Of a stretch of DNA of 64,000 bases, positions 18,022-27,503 are shown piece by piece. Below the pieces are notes generated by a model. It worked only from the letters and a program-made list of their open reading frames with translations. It was not told where the DNA came from and ran no database searches. The DNA is from Halobaculum litoreum (lineage in GTDB: Archaea > Halobacteriota > Halobacteria > Halobacteriales > Haloferacaceae), in NCBI RefSeq assembly GCF_030127125.1, contig NZ_CP126156.1, positions 1,860,001 through 1,924,000 on the forward strand, written 5' to 3'. How positions within the stretch are numbered: the stretch's first letter is position 1; each line of letters opens with the position of its first letter. Position numbers and translations under genes: made by a program.

Positions 18022-20808
18022 ATGAGCGACTCGCAGGGCACCCGCTTCGGAGTCGACCTCTCGGGCGACGACCTCGCGCCCCACGCCGCCGGGGTGGGGC
18101 TGTTCGTGCTGGCGTACGCGCTCCTCCTGCGCGGGATCGAGGTGGGTCGGCTGTACGCGTTCGGCGACTTCGTCCCGTACTACGGCGCGCGGGCGTTCGC
18201 GAAGTTCCTCGGCACGTGGCACGAGGGCGGGCTGGGGTTCCCGTACGTGTACAACGTCATGCCCGCGTACCTCGGCGCGGTGACGGCGCTGGGCGGCGCG
18301 CTCGGGCAGAACCTGTTCTACCTGTCGCTGGTCCCCGCCGGCTTCGCGACGTTCTACGTGTTCGCCGGGCGGTTCCTCGACCGGCCGGTGCCGCGCTACC
18401 TCGCGGCCGGCGTGTACGCGATCAACCCCCTCACCGTCGGCGAGTTCGTCAACGGCGGCGTCTCGACGCTGATCGGCTTCGTCGGCTTCCCGCTGGTCGT
18501 CCACTACCTCTACCGGATCGACGAGACGGACGCGTGGCGCCCCGCCCTCCTCGTCGGCGTCGTGTTCGGCGCGACCGCCATCGTGCCGTGGCTCGTCTTC
18601 TGGATGATCGGCCCGTTCGCCGCCTACTTCGCGTACCGCTCGCGCGACGACCCGCGGAAGCTCGCGAAGTTCGTCGCCGGCGGCACGCTCGGCCTCGTCC
18701 TCTCGCTGCCGAACGTCCACCACATCCTCCAGCGCGCGGCGGGGTTCGGCGACGGCGACGGCGTGCTGTGGACCACCCTGCGGTGGAACTACGAGCAGGC
18801 GAGCCTCCTCGCGGTCGTCCGCCTCGCGGGCAACCACGGGATGCTCGCGATGAACGAGTTGGGGTACAACACCGACCCGACGATGGTGATCGGGCTGGTG
18901 CTCCCGGTCGTCGCGCTGTTCGCGGTCGGCCGCGAACGCCTCCGCCTCTACTACGCCATCGCGCTCGGCTGTGTCGCGTTCATGGTGGCGACGTGGCTGG
19001 GACTCACCGACCCGCTGTTCGAGACGGTGCCGCTGTTCTGGTCGGTGCGCAACCCCGCGAAGCTCCAGTACCCGTTGTTGCTGTCGCTGAGCCTGCTGTT
19101 CGGCGCCGGGCTGGAGACGGTGCTCCACGGCGCCCGCGGCGTCGGCGACCGACTCGACGCCGACGCCCACCGCTCGCGCGCGAGCGACGCCCGCGACCCG
19201 CTGGTCCGGGCGCTGCTCGTCTGTCTGGTCGTGCTCTCGCTGGTCGCGTACGCCGCCCCCGCGGCGGGCGCGTTCGGGCTGGAGGGCGTTCGCGGCGACG
19301 ACTACGCCGTCCCCGAGGAGTACGGCGCCGTCGCCGAGGAACTGGACGGCCGCGCGCTGTGGGTGCCGTACGGCTACACCACCCAACTGCGCCTGCGCGA
19401 CACGTACCCGAACCACGTCGGGATCAAGAGCGGCGGCGTCGTCCAGGGGATCCCGAACGTCGACTACGTCACCCGGCTGTTCGAGGACGTCGCCGCCGGC
19501 GAGCCGGTCCACGGCCGCCTGCGCGACCTCGGCGTCGAGTACGTCGTCGTCGAGTCGGACCCGCCCGACGACTACGGCGCGGGGCCGCCGCGCGTGCAGT
19601 CGAAGTGGGGGGCGCCGTGGCTGTTCGGCGACCCCGCGACGCTGAACGAACGGTTCGCGTCGTCGTCGGCGTACGAGCGCGCCTTCGAGGCGGACGGCGT
19701 CACCGTCTACCGGGTGACGGGCGTGCCCGACCGCGACCGCGTCGAGCAGGAGCGCGGCCTCCACGCGCTGGTGTACCCCGAGGAGACCGACACCGAGGTC
19801 GTCGGGGCGAACGTGCTGGCGAACCCGTCGTTCGACGACGGCACCGCCGGCTGGTGGACGCCGCCCAACGAGTCCGGGCGCACCACGACCCACGTCGAGA
19901 CGGCCGACGGCGGCGCGGTCGAACTCCGCGTCGACGCCGACACCCAGCCGCTGCCCGTCGCGCAGGCGGCGGCGACGCGCGACGGCTACCCGTACCGCGT
20001 CGACGCCGACGCGACCGGCGACGGCGTCGCGACGCTGTACTGGTACGAGGGCGAGAAGTCGCCCGACTCGCTCGTCGCGCGCGAGGTCGTCCCCCTCTCG
20101 CGGTTCCCGCAGTCGGTGACCGCCCGGGGCGACACGCTGTCGATCCGGATCAAGCCGAACGCCTCGAGCGAGGTCGTCGTCCGCGAGGTGACCGTCGCCC
20201 GGAGCAGCCACCCCGCCGCCACCGGCTTCACCGCCAACGGCGACGGCGTCCCGGGCGTCGTCGTCGACGGGCGCGACGACCCGCCGGCGAACGCCACGGT
20301 CGTCGCCGTCAACCTCGACCGCGAGGCCGCGGCCGACGCCGGCGCCGACGTGCGCCTCGTCGACGCCGAGACGGTCCTCGACGGCGAGTTGGCGTTCGAC
20401 GACACGTACCGGCAGGGCGCGGGCGTCCTGCTCGACGGCGGCGAGCGCCCCGACGCGGTGCCCGACGACGCCCGGCTCGTCACCCACGAGACGGCCGAGG
20501 GCACCGTCCTCGACTACTGGGTCGAGGGGTCGTTCTCCGACACGCCCGTGACGACGGTGCGGACCTCCTACGCGGCGGGGTGGACCGGCTCGGCCGACGC
20601 CGACCACTTCCGCGCGCAGGGGTGGGCCAACGGCTTCACCGACACCACCCCCGAGGAGGTGGCGTGGACCGGCGGCGGCCTCCGCGGCGTCGTCGTCCGG
20701 GTGTGGCTCCTCGCGTGGGCGCTCGCGCTCGCCGCGCTCGCGGGCCCGCCGGTCGTGCGGCGACTCCGGGAACGCTATCCCGACGGGGTGCCCACCGACC
20801 TGCCGTGA
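18022..20808 (+). CDS. large GT-C-like membrane protein with extracellular beta domains
   Basis: 928 residues, frame intact. About a dozen membrane helices occupy residues 25-420, with the acidic loop FGDFVPYYGARAF after the first helix where GT-C enzymes carry catalytic acidic residues. A soluble part (about 430-900) follows, including a carbohydrate-binding-like beta-sandwich (NPSFDDGTAGWWTPP) and a final helix. The layout recalls AftD/YfhO-type polyprenyl-sugar transferases. It probably transfers sugars from lipid carriers on the outside. It shares the motif RNPAKLQYPLLLSL with the next gene (REAGKFVALVAL), so the two are likely paralogues. Confidence 0.78.
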   Translation: MSDSQGTRFGVDLSGDDLAPHAAGVGLFVLAYALLLRGIEVGRLYAFGDFVPYYGARAFAKFLGTWHEGGLGFPYVYNVMPAYLGAVTALGGALGQNLFYLSLVPAGFATFYVFAGRFLDRPVPRYLAAGVYAINPLTVGEFVNGGVSTLIGFVGFPLVVHYLYRIDETDAWRPALLVGVVFGATAIVPWLVFWMIGPFAAYFAYRSRDDPRKLAKFVAGGTLGLVLSLPNVHHILQRAAGFGDGDGVLWTTLRWNYEQASLLAVVRLAGNHGMLAMNELGYNTDPTMVIGLVLPVVALFAVGRERLRLYYAIALGCVAFMVATWLGLTDPLFETVPLFWSVRNPAKLQYPLLLSLSLLFGAGLETVLHGARGVGDRLDADAHRSRASDARDPLVRALLVCLVVLSLVAYAAPAAGAFGLEGVRGDDYAVPEEYGAVAEELDGRALWVPYGYTTQLRLRDTYPNHVGIKSGGVVQGIPNVDYVTRLFEDVAAGEPVHGRLRDLGVEYVVVESDPPDDYGAGPPRVQSKWGAPWLFGDPATLNERFASSSAYERAFEADGVTVYRVTGVPDRDRVEQERGLHALVYPEETDTEVVGANVLANPSFDDGTAGWWTPPNESGRTTTHVETADGGAVELRVDADTQPLPVAQAAATRDGYPYRVDADATGDGVATLYWYEGEKSPDSLVAREVVPLSRFPQSVTARGDTLSIRIKPNASSEVVVREVTVARSSHPAATGFTANGDGVPGVVVDGRDDPPANATVVAVNLDREAAADAGADVRLVDAETVLDGELAFDDTYRQGAGVLLDGGERPDAVPDDARLVTHETAEGTVLDYWVEGSFSDTPVTTVRTSYAAGWTGSADADHFRAQGWANGFTDTTPEEVAWTGGGLRGVVVRVWLLAWALALAALAGPPVVRRLRERYPDGVPTDLP

Positions 20809-22688
20809 ACGACCGCGGGGACGGGAGCGGCGACGGCCGCCGGCGCGAGGACCGCCTCGCGGCGGGCGCGTTCGCCGCGCTCGCGCTCGCGCTGTTCGTC
20901 CCGCCGTTGGGCCCCGGCGAGGGGTTCCTCCTCGCGCTCGACATGGTGTTCGCGCCGGACGCCTCCCACCTGCGGTTCGCGCTCGACGCGAAGGGGCCGC
21001 TGTACTACGGCCGGCTCCCCTTCGTCGCCATCCTCGACGCCGTCTCGCTCGTCGCGCCGGCGTGGGTCGTCCAGCGCGCGGTGCTGGTCGGCGTCGTCGC
21101 CGGCGCGGGGTACGCGGGGTACGCGGCCGCCGGCGCGGTGCTGCGGGCGACGATCGCCGCCGACGCTGCCGACGCTGCCGACACCGGCGACCCGTCGGGC
21201 CCGTTCGCGGCCCGACTGTTCGCGGGGGTGCTGTACGCCGTCAACCCCTTCCTGTACGTCCGCCTGCTCGCCGGGCAGTGGTACTTCGCGCTCGGCTACG
21301 CCGTGCTCCCGCTGGCGGTCGTCGCGTTCCGCGCGTACGCCGTCGGCGACCGCGACTCCCCGGTCCGGGCGCTCGGGTGGGTGACGCTCGTCGCCGTGTT
21401 CGACCCGCACGCGGCCGTCCTCGCGGCCGTGGCCGGCGGGCTGCTCGTCGCCTGCGAGGTCGGCCTCGCGGGCGCCGCGACCGACGCCGCCCGGCGGACG
21501 CTCCGACGGACGGCGCGCTTCTGCGCCCTCGCGGTCGGCGCGAACGCCTACTGGCTGCTCCCGGCGCTGGCGGCGGTGCTGGCGGGCGACTCGCAGCTGT
21601 CGACCGTCGACGGGGCGGACCTCGCCGCCTTCAGCCCCCGCGGGAGCGTGCTGGGCAACGTCCCCCTCTCGGCGGCGATGCTGTACGGCTTCTGGCGCGA
21701 GGGGTACGTCCTCCCGGTCGACGTGCTGCCGGTGTGGCTCGTCGTCGGCTGTTTCGTGCTCCTGCTGGCGCTGTCGGTATCCGGCGCCCTCGCGGCCGAC
21801 GGGTCGCTCGCGCCGGGGCTCGCCCTCGTGGCCGCCGTCGGCGTGCTGCTGGGCGTCGGGGTCGCGGTGCCGGCGGTCGCCCCGCTGTACCGCGCGTTCG
21901 CCGCGACGCCCGTCGGCGCCGGGATGCGCGAGGCCGGGAAGTTCGTCGCCCTCGTGGCGCTCGCGCTGTCGCTGCTCGGGGCGGTCGGCGTCCGCCGGCT
22001 CCGCGCGGACCTGCGGGCGGCGGCCGCCGAGCGCTCGCTGTCGCCCGACCGCCGCCGGCTGCTCGCGGCCTGCTTCGTCGCCCTGCTGGTCGCGCTCCCC
22101 CTCGTGTACACGCTCCCGATGGCGGCCGGCTTCGGCGGAGCGTACGGGGCGACCGACTACCCCGACGACTGGCACGCCGTCGACGAGCGGCTCGCGGCCG
22201 ACGACGGCGACTACCGGGTGTTGTACCTGCCGTGGCACCAGTACATGCGCTACGAGTGGGCCGGCGGCACCGTCGCCGCGCCCGCGCCCCTGTTCTTCGG
22301 CCCCGACACGGTCGCGAGCCGCGACCCCGACCTCGGCATCGGGAGTCAGGCGACCGACCCGACGCACCGCCGGCTCGACGCGCTGCTCGCGGAACCGCCC
22401 GGCGACGGCTTCGGCGCGGCGGTCGCGCCGCTGGGCGTGAAGTACGTCGTCGTGTCCAAGACCGCCGACTACGAGCGCTACGCCGGGCTCGACGGCGCGA
22501 GCGACCTCGCCGTCGTCCACCGGGGCGACGACCTCCTCGTGTACGAGAACCGCGCGTTCGACGGCGGCGACCCGGCCTCGTGGCCCGCGGACGGCCCCGC
22601 CGTCCCGTGGACCGGGCTCGCCGTCGGCGGGGCGGTGTCCGCGGCGACCGTCGTCGGGGGACGGCTGCGAGGGCGTGCGGCGCCGTGA
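20805..22688 (+). CDS. GT-C-like multi-pass membrane protein, paralogue of the preceding gene
   Basis: 627 residues, starting at a GTG that overlaps the preceding stop (GTGA). It has a first helix, the extracellular loop DMVFAPDASHLRF, then about eleven further helices including NPFLYVRLLAGQWYFALGY and REAGKFVALVALALSLLG. A shorter extracellular tail contains DYRVLYLPWHQY and VAPLGVKYVVVSKTADYE, paralleling GVEYVVVESDPPDDY in the neighbour. It lacks the long beta-sandwich. It is the last gene of the cluster and probably another lipid-sugar transferase. Confidence 0.75.
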   Translation: MNDRGDGSGDGRRREDRLAAGAFAALALALFVPPLGPGEGFLLALDMVFAPDASHLRFALDAKGPLYYGRLPFVAILDAVSLVAPAWVVQRAVLVGVVAGAGYAGYAAAGAVLRATIAADAADAADTGDPSGPFAARLFAGVLYAVNPFLYVRLLAGQWYFALGYAVLPLAVVAFRAYAVGDRDSPVRALGWVTLVAVFDPHAAVLAAVAGGLLVACEVGLAGAATDAARRTLRRTARFCALAVGANAYWLLPALAAVLAGDSQLSTVDGADLAAFSPRGSVLGNVPLSAAMLYGFWREGYVLPVDVLPVWLVVGCFVLLLALSVSGALAADGSLAPGLALVAAVGVLLGVGVAVPAVAPLYRAFAATPVGAGMREAGKFVALVALALSLLGAVGVRRLRADLRAAAAERSLSPDRRRLLAACFVALLVALPLVYTLPMAAGFGGAYGATDYPDDWHAVDERLAADDGDYRVLYLPWHQYMRYEWAGGTVAAPAPLFFGPDTVASRDPDLGIGSQATDPTHRRLDALLAEPPGDGFGAAVAPLGVKYVVVSKTADYERYAGLDGASDLAVVHRGDDLLVYENRAFDGGDPASWPADGPAVPWTGLAVGGAVSAATVVGGRLRGRAAP

Positions 22689-22773
22689 GCCGGGACCGGA
22701 CGGCGGCGAGCGGAACGCGACTCGTGCACACGTCCTTGCCGGCGGAGCGCGTCGGGAGGGCGGTGAACACCAC

Positions 22774-23037
22774 GTGACGACGATCCTGATCGACCACCGC
22801 GTCGAATCGTCCGACGGCTGGAAGCCCTCCGTCGACGACCACGCGGCCGTCCGCGCCGAACACGGCTCCGAGGGGTACCGGCTGTTCCGGGACACCGACG
22901 ACCCGAACCGGGTCGTCGTCCCGTTCGAGTGGGCCGACGCCGAGCGCGCCCGCGCGTCCGTCGGTTTGACCGGTCACGCGGCGTCCCGTACGGCGGGCCC
23001 GACGGCCGCGGCGACCGTCAGGCGGCCCGCGGCGTGA
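22774..23037 (+). CDS. truncated antibiotic-biosynthesis-monooxygenase-like (ABM) protein
   Basis: The GTG at 22774 opens an 87-residue frame. Residues 1-62 (TTILIDHRVESSDGWKP, GYRLFRDTDDPNRVVVPFEW) match the first part of haloarchaeal ABM/cyclase-like dimeric alpha-beta-barrel proteins of about 95-100 residues. After ERARAS the sequence turns into low-complexity Ala/Thr/Arg and no other frame continues the family. It therefore looks like a 3'-truncated remnant. Its end overlaps the convergent zinc-binding gene. Confidence 0.55.
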   Translation: MTTILIDHRVESSDGWKPSVDDHAAVRAEHGSEGYRLFRDTDDPNRVVVPFEWADAERARASVGLTGHAASRTAGPTAAATVRRPAA

Positions 23038-23202
23038 ACCGCTCCTCGACCACGGCTCGACCGTCGGGTCCGCCTCGAGCGCGTCGAGACACGCGCGACA
23101 GACCGCGCGGTTGCGGAACGACCGCGGCGGGGAGGCGTCGCTGACGCGTGCGACCGCCTCGCCGCCGGTGCAGGCTCGCCAGATGGAACACTCCCGTCTC
23201 AT
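23018..23202 (-). CDS. small four-cysteine putative zinc protein, one frameshift
   Basis: From the ATG at 23202 the frame reads MRRECSIWRACTGG and NRAVCRACLDALEADP, giving cysteines 5, 11, 35 and 38 that could bind one zinc. Beyond that the frame becomes nonsense. Adding one base in the GGG at 23066-23068 gives DGRAVVEERFTPRAA and a stop at 23018, a sensible C-terminus of about 61 residues in all. A TATA-like cttatc lies about 30 bases upstream. Function unknown. Confidence 0.55.
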
Positions 23203-23286
23203 ACCGTGCCTATTGGTAGCACGACACGATAAGTAGTGCCCCGCTATCGACGGCGCCGTCGCGACGGGGCCGCCGGCGCGTCCGGG

Positions 23287-24024
23287 CTACCAGCCGGCGA
23301 ACTTGTCGCGCCGGTAGAGGTCGAGTTCGCTCACGGTGTCGGTGCCCTCCTGCGAGAGACAGAAGCGGATCCCGTCGGCGATCGCCGTCGGTTCGGTGAC
23401 GTCGTCGGGGTCGAACCGCTCCTCGAACGACTCGCCCTGCTCGGACGCGAACTCCGTGCGCACCTCGGTGGGGTTGACGACGCTGACGGCGACGCCGTCC
23501 GCGCCGACGCGGCCCTCGAGGCTGTGGGCGAAGCCGCGCACCCACCACTTCGTCGCCGCGTACACCGGATTGCCCGGGCGGGGGTACTCGCCCGCGAAAC
23601 TGGCGACGAACACGACCGTCCCGGACGACTCGCGCAGGTGGGGGAGCGCCGCCCGCGCCGTGTAGAACGCGCCGTCGACGTTGACGCCCGTCATCGCGCG
23701 GTAGTCCTCGTCCGACATCGACTCGACGTCGCCCGCGAGGCCGACCCCCGCGTTGACGACGACGCCGTCGAGGCCGCCGAGCGCGTCGACCGCGTCCGCG
23801 ACGAAGCCGTCGACGGCGTCGCTGTCGGTCACGTCGACCGGGACGGGTTCGGCCGTCACGCCGTGTTCGTCGCGGAGTTCCTCCGCCAACTCGGCCAGTC
23901 GGTCCGCCCGACGGGCGCCCAGCGCGAGGTCGACCCCCGCCGCCGCGAGCGCCCGCGCGGTCGCCGCCCCGATACCCGAACTCGCGCCCGTGATCGCCAC
24001 CGCATCGCCCTCGATGTCGCGCAT
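23287..24024 (-). CDS. short-chain dehydrogenase/reductase (SDR)
   Basis: 245 residues from the ATG at 24024. It is a classical SDR: cofactor motif AITGASSGIGAATARAL (TGxxxGxG), ARRAD after strand 2 suggesting NADP preference, NAGVG, a catalytic Ser in VFVASFAGEYPR and YAATKWW (YxxxK). The C-terminal EVRTEF loop is usual. The substrate cannot be told from sequence. The upstream in-frame extension to 24318 is discarded as random. A tttataat box lies near 24112-24119, rather far from the start. Confidence 0.9.
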   Translation of the reverse strand: MRDIEGDAVAITGASSGIGAATARALAAAGVDLALGARRADRLAELAEELRDEHGVTAEPVPVDVTDSDAVDGFVADAVDALGGLDGVVVNAGVGLAGDVESMSDEDYRAMTGVNVDGAFYTARAALPHLRESSGTVVFVASFAGEYPRPGNPVYAATKWWVRGFAHSLEGRVGADGVAVSVVNPTEVRTEFASEQGESFEERFDPDDVTEPTAIADGIRFCLSQEGTDTVSELDLYRRDKFAGW

Positions 24025-24230
24025 GGCCGCCGACTCAGGCGCCCGGGCGAAAGCGGTTTCGCCGCCGACGAACCGACACGACGCGTGCGTCGAAACGAAA
24101 CGAGAGACGATTATAAACGTTCTACCCTTCTCTCGAAGCGTCGTGAACGGTGGCGTCGCCGCCGGATCGGGACCGAAAACGGTCGTGAACGGGGCGTGAA
24201 ACGGCCGAACTGCCGGCAACGGTGTTCCCC

Positions 24231-24236
24231 TTATAC
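24231..24236 (+). promoter_or_regulatory. TATA-like box ttatac
   Basis: It lies 37-42 bases before the ATG at 24273 in a G+C-rich surrounding. It probably drives the small membrane protein with a short leader. Confidence 0.4.
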
Positions 24237-24272
24237 GGTGTCGGCGTTCCGTGTACGAACCACGCCCGACCC

Positions 24273-24572
24273 ATGTCCACCACCGACCGAACACCCTCCG
24301 TCCCCACCCCGCCCGCACCCGACGCCGTCGTCCCGGACCGCCTCCGGTCGCGCGTCGCCGCCGTCGCGGCCGACGCCGTCGGCGTGACCGCCCGCGCCGG
24401 CCGTGCGCTCGCGTTCTGGGCCGCCGCCCTCCTCCCGCTGACGTACCTCCCCATCCTCGCGACCGGCGTCGCGAGCCGGCCCCTCCTGTTCGTCGGCCTG
24501 CTGGCCACCCACGTCGCGGCGTTGGTCCTCGGCCGCGACCACGCGAACGACGACCCCGTGACCGCCGACTGA
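24273..24572 (+). CDS. small two-helix membrane protein
   Basis: 99 residues from the ATG at 24273. It has a Pro/Thr-rich cytosolic start, an amphipathic segment, then two hydrophobic helices (about 45-65 and 68-85) and an acidic tail. A TATA-like ttatac lies 37-42 bases upstream. No family recognised. Confidence 0.65.
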   Translation: MSTTDRTPSVPTPPAPDAVVPDRLRSRVAAVAADAVGVTARAGRALAFWAAALLPLTYLPILATGVASRPLLFVGLLATHVAALVLGRDHANDDPVTAD

Positions 24573-24692
24573 TCCCGCCGAACCCCGCCGAACCCCGTCG
24601 GGCGGTCCGTTCCCGTCCTCACGAACCGGTCACTTCGCCGAAACGTCAGACACTCTTATCCGATTGACCCGCGGGGCTGTACGGGAACGCAC

Positions 24693-25900
24693 ATGAGAGG
24701 CACGACTACGGGGGAGCGGATCGCGGCGGCGCTGGGCCTCCGACCGATCGACGGACACGACGGGCGGGTCGGACGGCCGGGCGTCCGCCTCGCGGCGGCC
24801 GGCTTCGTCGCGCTGACCGGGGCGGTGTTGGCGGTGCCGAACGCCGCGGGCTTCGCGGGCGCCGCCGACCCGGTTCGGAGCGGGCTGGCGGTCGTGGGGA
24901 CCGCCGTCTCGCTGGCGTTGGTTGCGATCGGCGTCTTGCTGTACCGCAGCCGCTTCGGCGACCGGAACCTCGTCCGCGTCGCCGGCTGGAACCTGCTCGG
25001 GCTCGTCGTGCTGGGCGCCGTCGTGAGCCTCCACGTCGTCGCGTCGGGCCTCACCGCGGCGCCGGGAACGGGAACGTTTCTCGTGGGGAACCTGCTCGCC
25101 GTCGGGGCGGCGGCCCACGTGATCATCGGCTTCTACGACGCCCAGCGGGTCCGCGCCGGCCGCCTCGCGAGCGAACGCCGGAAGCTGGCGGTGCTCGCGC
25201 GGGTGTTGCGACACAACCTCCGCAACGACGCGACGGTCATCCGCGGCCACGCCGCCCGCGCCGCCGACCGGCTCGACGCCCCCGCCGGCGCGACCGACGG
25301 CGGGGTCGACGCCGCCTCGACGGGCGGTGAGGGCCCGAACGAGCCGTCGTCGGGGCCGTCCGCAGCCGCGGTCGACGACGCGCGCGAGTCCTCTCGGTCG
25401 TCGTCGGGCGGGCGGACCGACTCGGCGGCTACGCCGACGCGACCGGCCGGATCCTCCGGTCGTACGACAGCCCGGTCGGCCGGGGCGAGTCGGTCGACCT
25501 CGCGGCGGCGGCCGTGGCGGTCGTCGACGCCACCGCCGACCGGTTCCCCGACGCCGACCTGCGCGTGACGGCCCCCGAGCGCGCCCCCGTCCGGGGCGAC
25601 TCGCGCGTCGAACGCGCGCTCGAGGAGCTCGTCGAGAACGCCTGCGAACACGCCGGCGACCGCCCGCGTGTCGAGGTGACCGTCACGGCCGGCCCGCGGG
25701 AGACGACCGTCGTCGTCGCCGACGACGGCGACGGCATCCCCGCCGACGAGCGCGCGACCGTCTTCGACGACGCCGCCATCACGCAGACCACCCACGGCAC
25801 CGGCGTCGGGCTGTGGACGGTCCGGGCGGCCGTCGACTCCTGCGGCGGCACCGTCGGGGCGGAGGGGTCGAGCGTCCGCGTGACGCTGCCGACCGCCTGA
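24693..25900 (+). CDS. membrane histidine kinase, one frameshift
   Basis: About 402 residues after restoring a base near 25386. Four membrane helices (about 28-150) form a sensor without an extracellular domain. Then come an H-box RVLRHNLRNDATVIRGHAA, a disordered acidic insert (about 190-230), an N-box ELVENACEHAG, ADDGDGIPADE and GTGVGLWTVRAAVDSCGG. This is the haloarchaeal HNLRND kinase type. Without the missing base the ATP-binding half sits in another frame. No response regulator is adjacent. Confidence 0.82.
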
Positions 25901-25915
25901 CCACCGGCGTCGCCG

Positions 25916-26758
25916 TCAGCGGTCGCGTCGCTCCAGCCGTCGTCGCTCGCGCCGCAGTATCCCCTCCCAGACGCCGAACAGCGTCGAGCGCAGCCGGTAG
26001 CTCGTGTCGACGTCGCGGACCCACTCGTCGTCGGCGAACAGGAGTCGCTGGAACCGCCGTACCTCCGGCGACAGCGCCGCCCGGCGCCCGGTGTAGTACG
26101 CCGCCGACTCGGCCACGGTCCGATCCACTAGGTCGCTCGGGACCGCGACGCCGCCCGCCCGGGCGACGTCCGCGAACCACTCCGTGTGGAGGACGGCGTC
26201 CGCGAGGCGGAACGAGCGCTCGAACGCCGCCCACCCGCCCGCGTCGCGCACCCCAGCCACCGCCTCCTCGCCGACGTGGAGGTCGGACGGGAGCGAGTAG
26301 GCCGGGCCGGTCGGCGGGACGCCGTCCGGGGCGACGCCGGACGGCCGGTCGTCCTCCGCCGGCGCCGCGACGGCGCGCTCCACAAACGGCTCGGCGACGC
26401 GCCGGAGCCGCCGCGTCGCCAGCGCGACCGGGCCGGCGAGTCCGAGCCGGTACCACCGCGGGGTGTACGCGAGGAACGGGGCGCCGAACTCCGCGTCGCC
26501 GAGGAACGTCGCCGCGACCACCCGGGCGACGCCGGGGTCGAGGTCCGTGACCCCGTCCCGGAGCGCCGCGGTCGTCGGCGCCGGCGCCGCGAGCGGGTCC
26601 GCGCCGTCGGCGTTCGCGCCCGTCCGGTCGAACCCCATCCCGTCGGCGACGCGGTCGGTGTACGCCGCGCCCGCCCGGAACCACTCGGCGAAGTCGGCGA
26701 CGTCGCGGGCGGCCACCAGTCGAAGGACCGTCACGGGCGGGAGAACGAGCGGCGACAC
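25916..26758 (-). CDS. conserved haloarchaeal protein of unknown function
   Basis: 280 residues, no signal peptide, mostly helical, Ala/Asp/Arg-rich. It opens with MSPLVLPPVTVLRLVAARDVADFAEWF and has several Trp/Tyr-containing stretches (APFLAYTPRWYRLGLAG, RDVDTSYRLRSTLFGVWEGI). Amphipathic segments could sit at a membrane surface. It is convergent with the histidine kinase, with the two stops only 15 bases apart. I recognise no domain. Confidence 0.62.
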   Translation of the reverse strand: MSPLVLPPVTVLRLVAARDVADFAEWFRAGAAYTDRVADGMGFDRTGANADGADPLAAPAPTTAALRDGVTDLDPGVARVVAATFLGDAEFGAPFLAYTPRWYRLGLAGPVALATRRLRRVAEPFVERAVAAPAEDDRPSGVAPDGVPPTGPAYSLPSDLHVGEEAVAGVRDAGGWAAFERSFRLADAVLHTEWFADVARAGGVAVPSDLVDRTVAESAAYYTGRRAALSPEVRRFQRLLFADDEWVRDVDTSYRLRSTLFGVWEGILRRERRRLERRDR

Positions 26759-26909
26759 CGTAGGTGCCCCGGTCGCGGCGGCGGGACGGACGGCGGTCAG
26801 GTCCCGTCGGTCGCCCCGGCGGCGCCGCCCGCGTCGGCCACCGCGGTCGCCCTGCGGAGGTGCGCGGACGCCGGGACGTACTCCCGACGGGTGGAGCCCG
26901 TGGCCGGCC

Positions 26910-27503
26910 TCACTCGCCGAGCTGGTCGGTCAGCCCCCACTCGGCCGCGCGGGCCTCCGCCTCCGCGCGGGCGTCCGCGCGAACGGCCTCGACGCGGTCC
27001 TCGTCGGCGAGGAACGCCGCCAGCGCGTCGTGATCGCCGGCGGCCTCCCGCCGGTCGTCGGGGGCGACGGCGCGGGTCCGTTCGACCAACGCGTCCGCGT
27101 CGGCGAGGTCGCGCGCGGGGCCGGCCGGCGCGACCCGGAACGGGGCCGTCGCGTCCGTCGCCGGGTCGTGGAGCGTCGCGAGCGCGTCGGCGGGGAGGCG
27201 GTAGCTCTCGACGCGGACCGGCGCGGTGCCCGCCAGCGCCGCCAGCGCCGCCGGACCGTCGGCGTCGTCGCCGCCGTCGTACGCGAGGACGGGGACGCCG
27301 TCGGCGAGGGTGATCACCGCCTCCGCGTCGTCGCCGCCCAACAGCGTCTCCCCGGGTTCGACCCGGAGGTAGCCGGTGAGTTCGTCGTCGAGGGCGGCCG
27401 CCAGCGGCGTCTCGAAGTCGGTGGCGACGCGGGCGCGCACCAGGTCGCCGCGGGGGAGCCGACCGACCGTCGGCGGGGTCGGCGCCGGCCGCTCGCCGCT
27501 CAT
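26910..27503 (-). CDS. unknown protein translationally coupled to a MinD-type ATPase
   Basis: 197 acidic residues whose ATG overlaps the stop of the MinD gene (ATGA). The N-terminal half looks like a small beta-rich domain (GDLVRARVATDFETPL, GYLRVEPGETLLGGDDAEAVI, GVPVLAYDG). The second half is helical and charged, with an amphipathic C-terminal helix rich in Ala, Glu and Arg. There are no membrane segments. The coupling suggests that it is a partner or cargo adaptor of this ParA/MinD paralogue. Confidence 0.7.
   Translation of the reverse strand: MSGERPAPTPPTVGRLPRGDLVRARVATDFETPLAAALDDELTGYLRVEPGETLLGGDDAEAVITLADGVPVLAYDGGDDADGPAALAALAGTAPVRVESYRLPADALATLHDPATDATAPFRVAPAGPARDLADADALVERTRAVAPDDRREAAGDHDALAAFLADEDRVEAVRADARAEAEARAAEWGLTDQLGE

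Noticed and set aside
17080-20607. 1175-codon minus-strand frame
   Set aside because: Very G+C-rich genes leave the opposite strand open. The protein is Arg/Val/Asp-rich without domains, and the plus-strand GT-C gene is clearly real.
17496-22688. 1730-codon plus-strand frame
   Set aside because: Only its last 627 codons (from the GTG at 20805) are real; the rest is a shifted frame of the sulfatase and GT-C genes.
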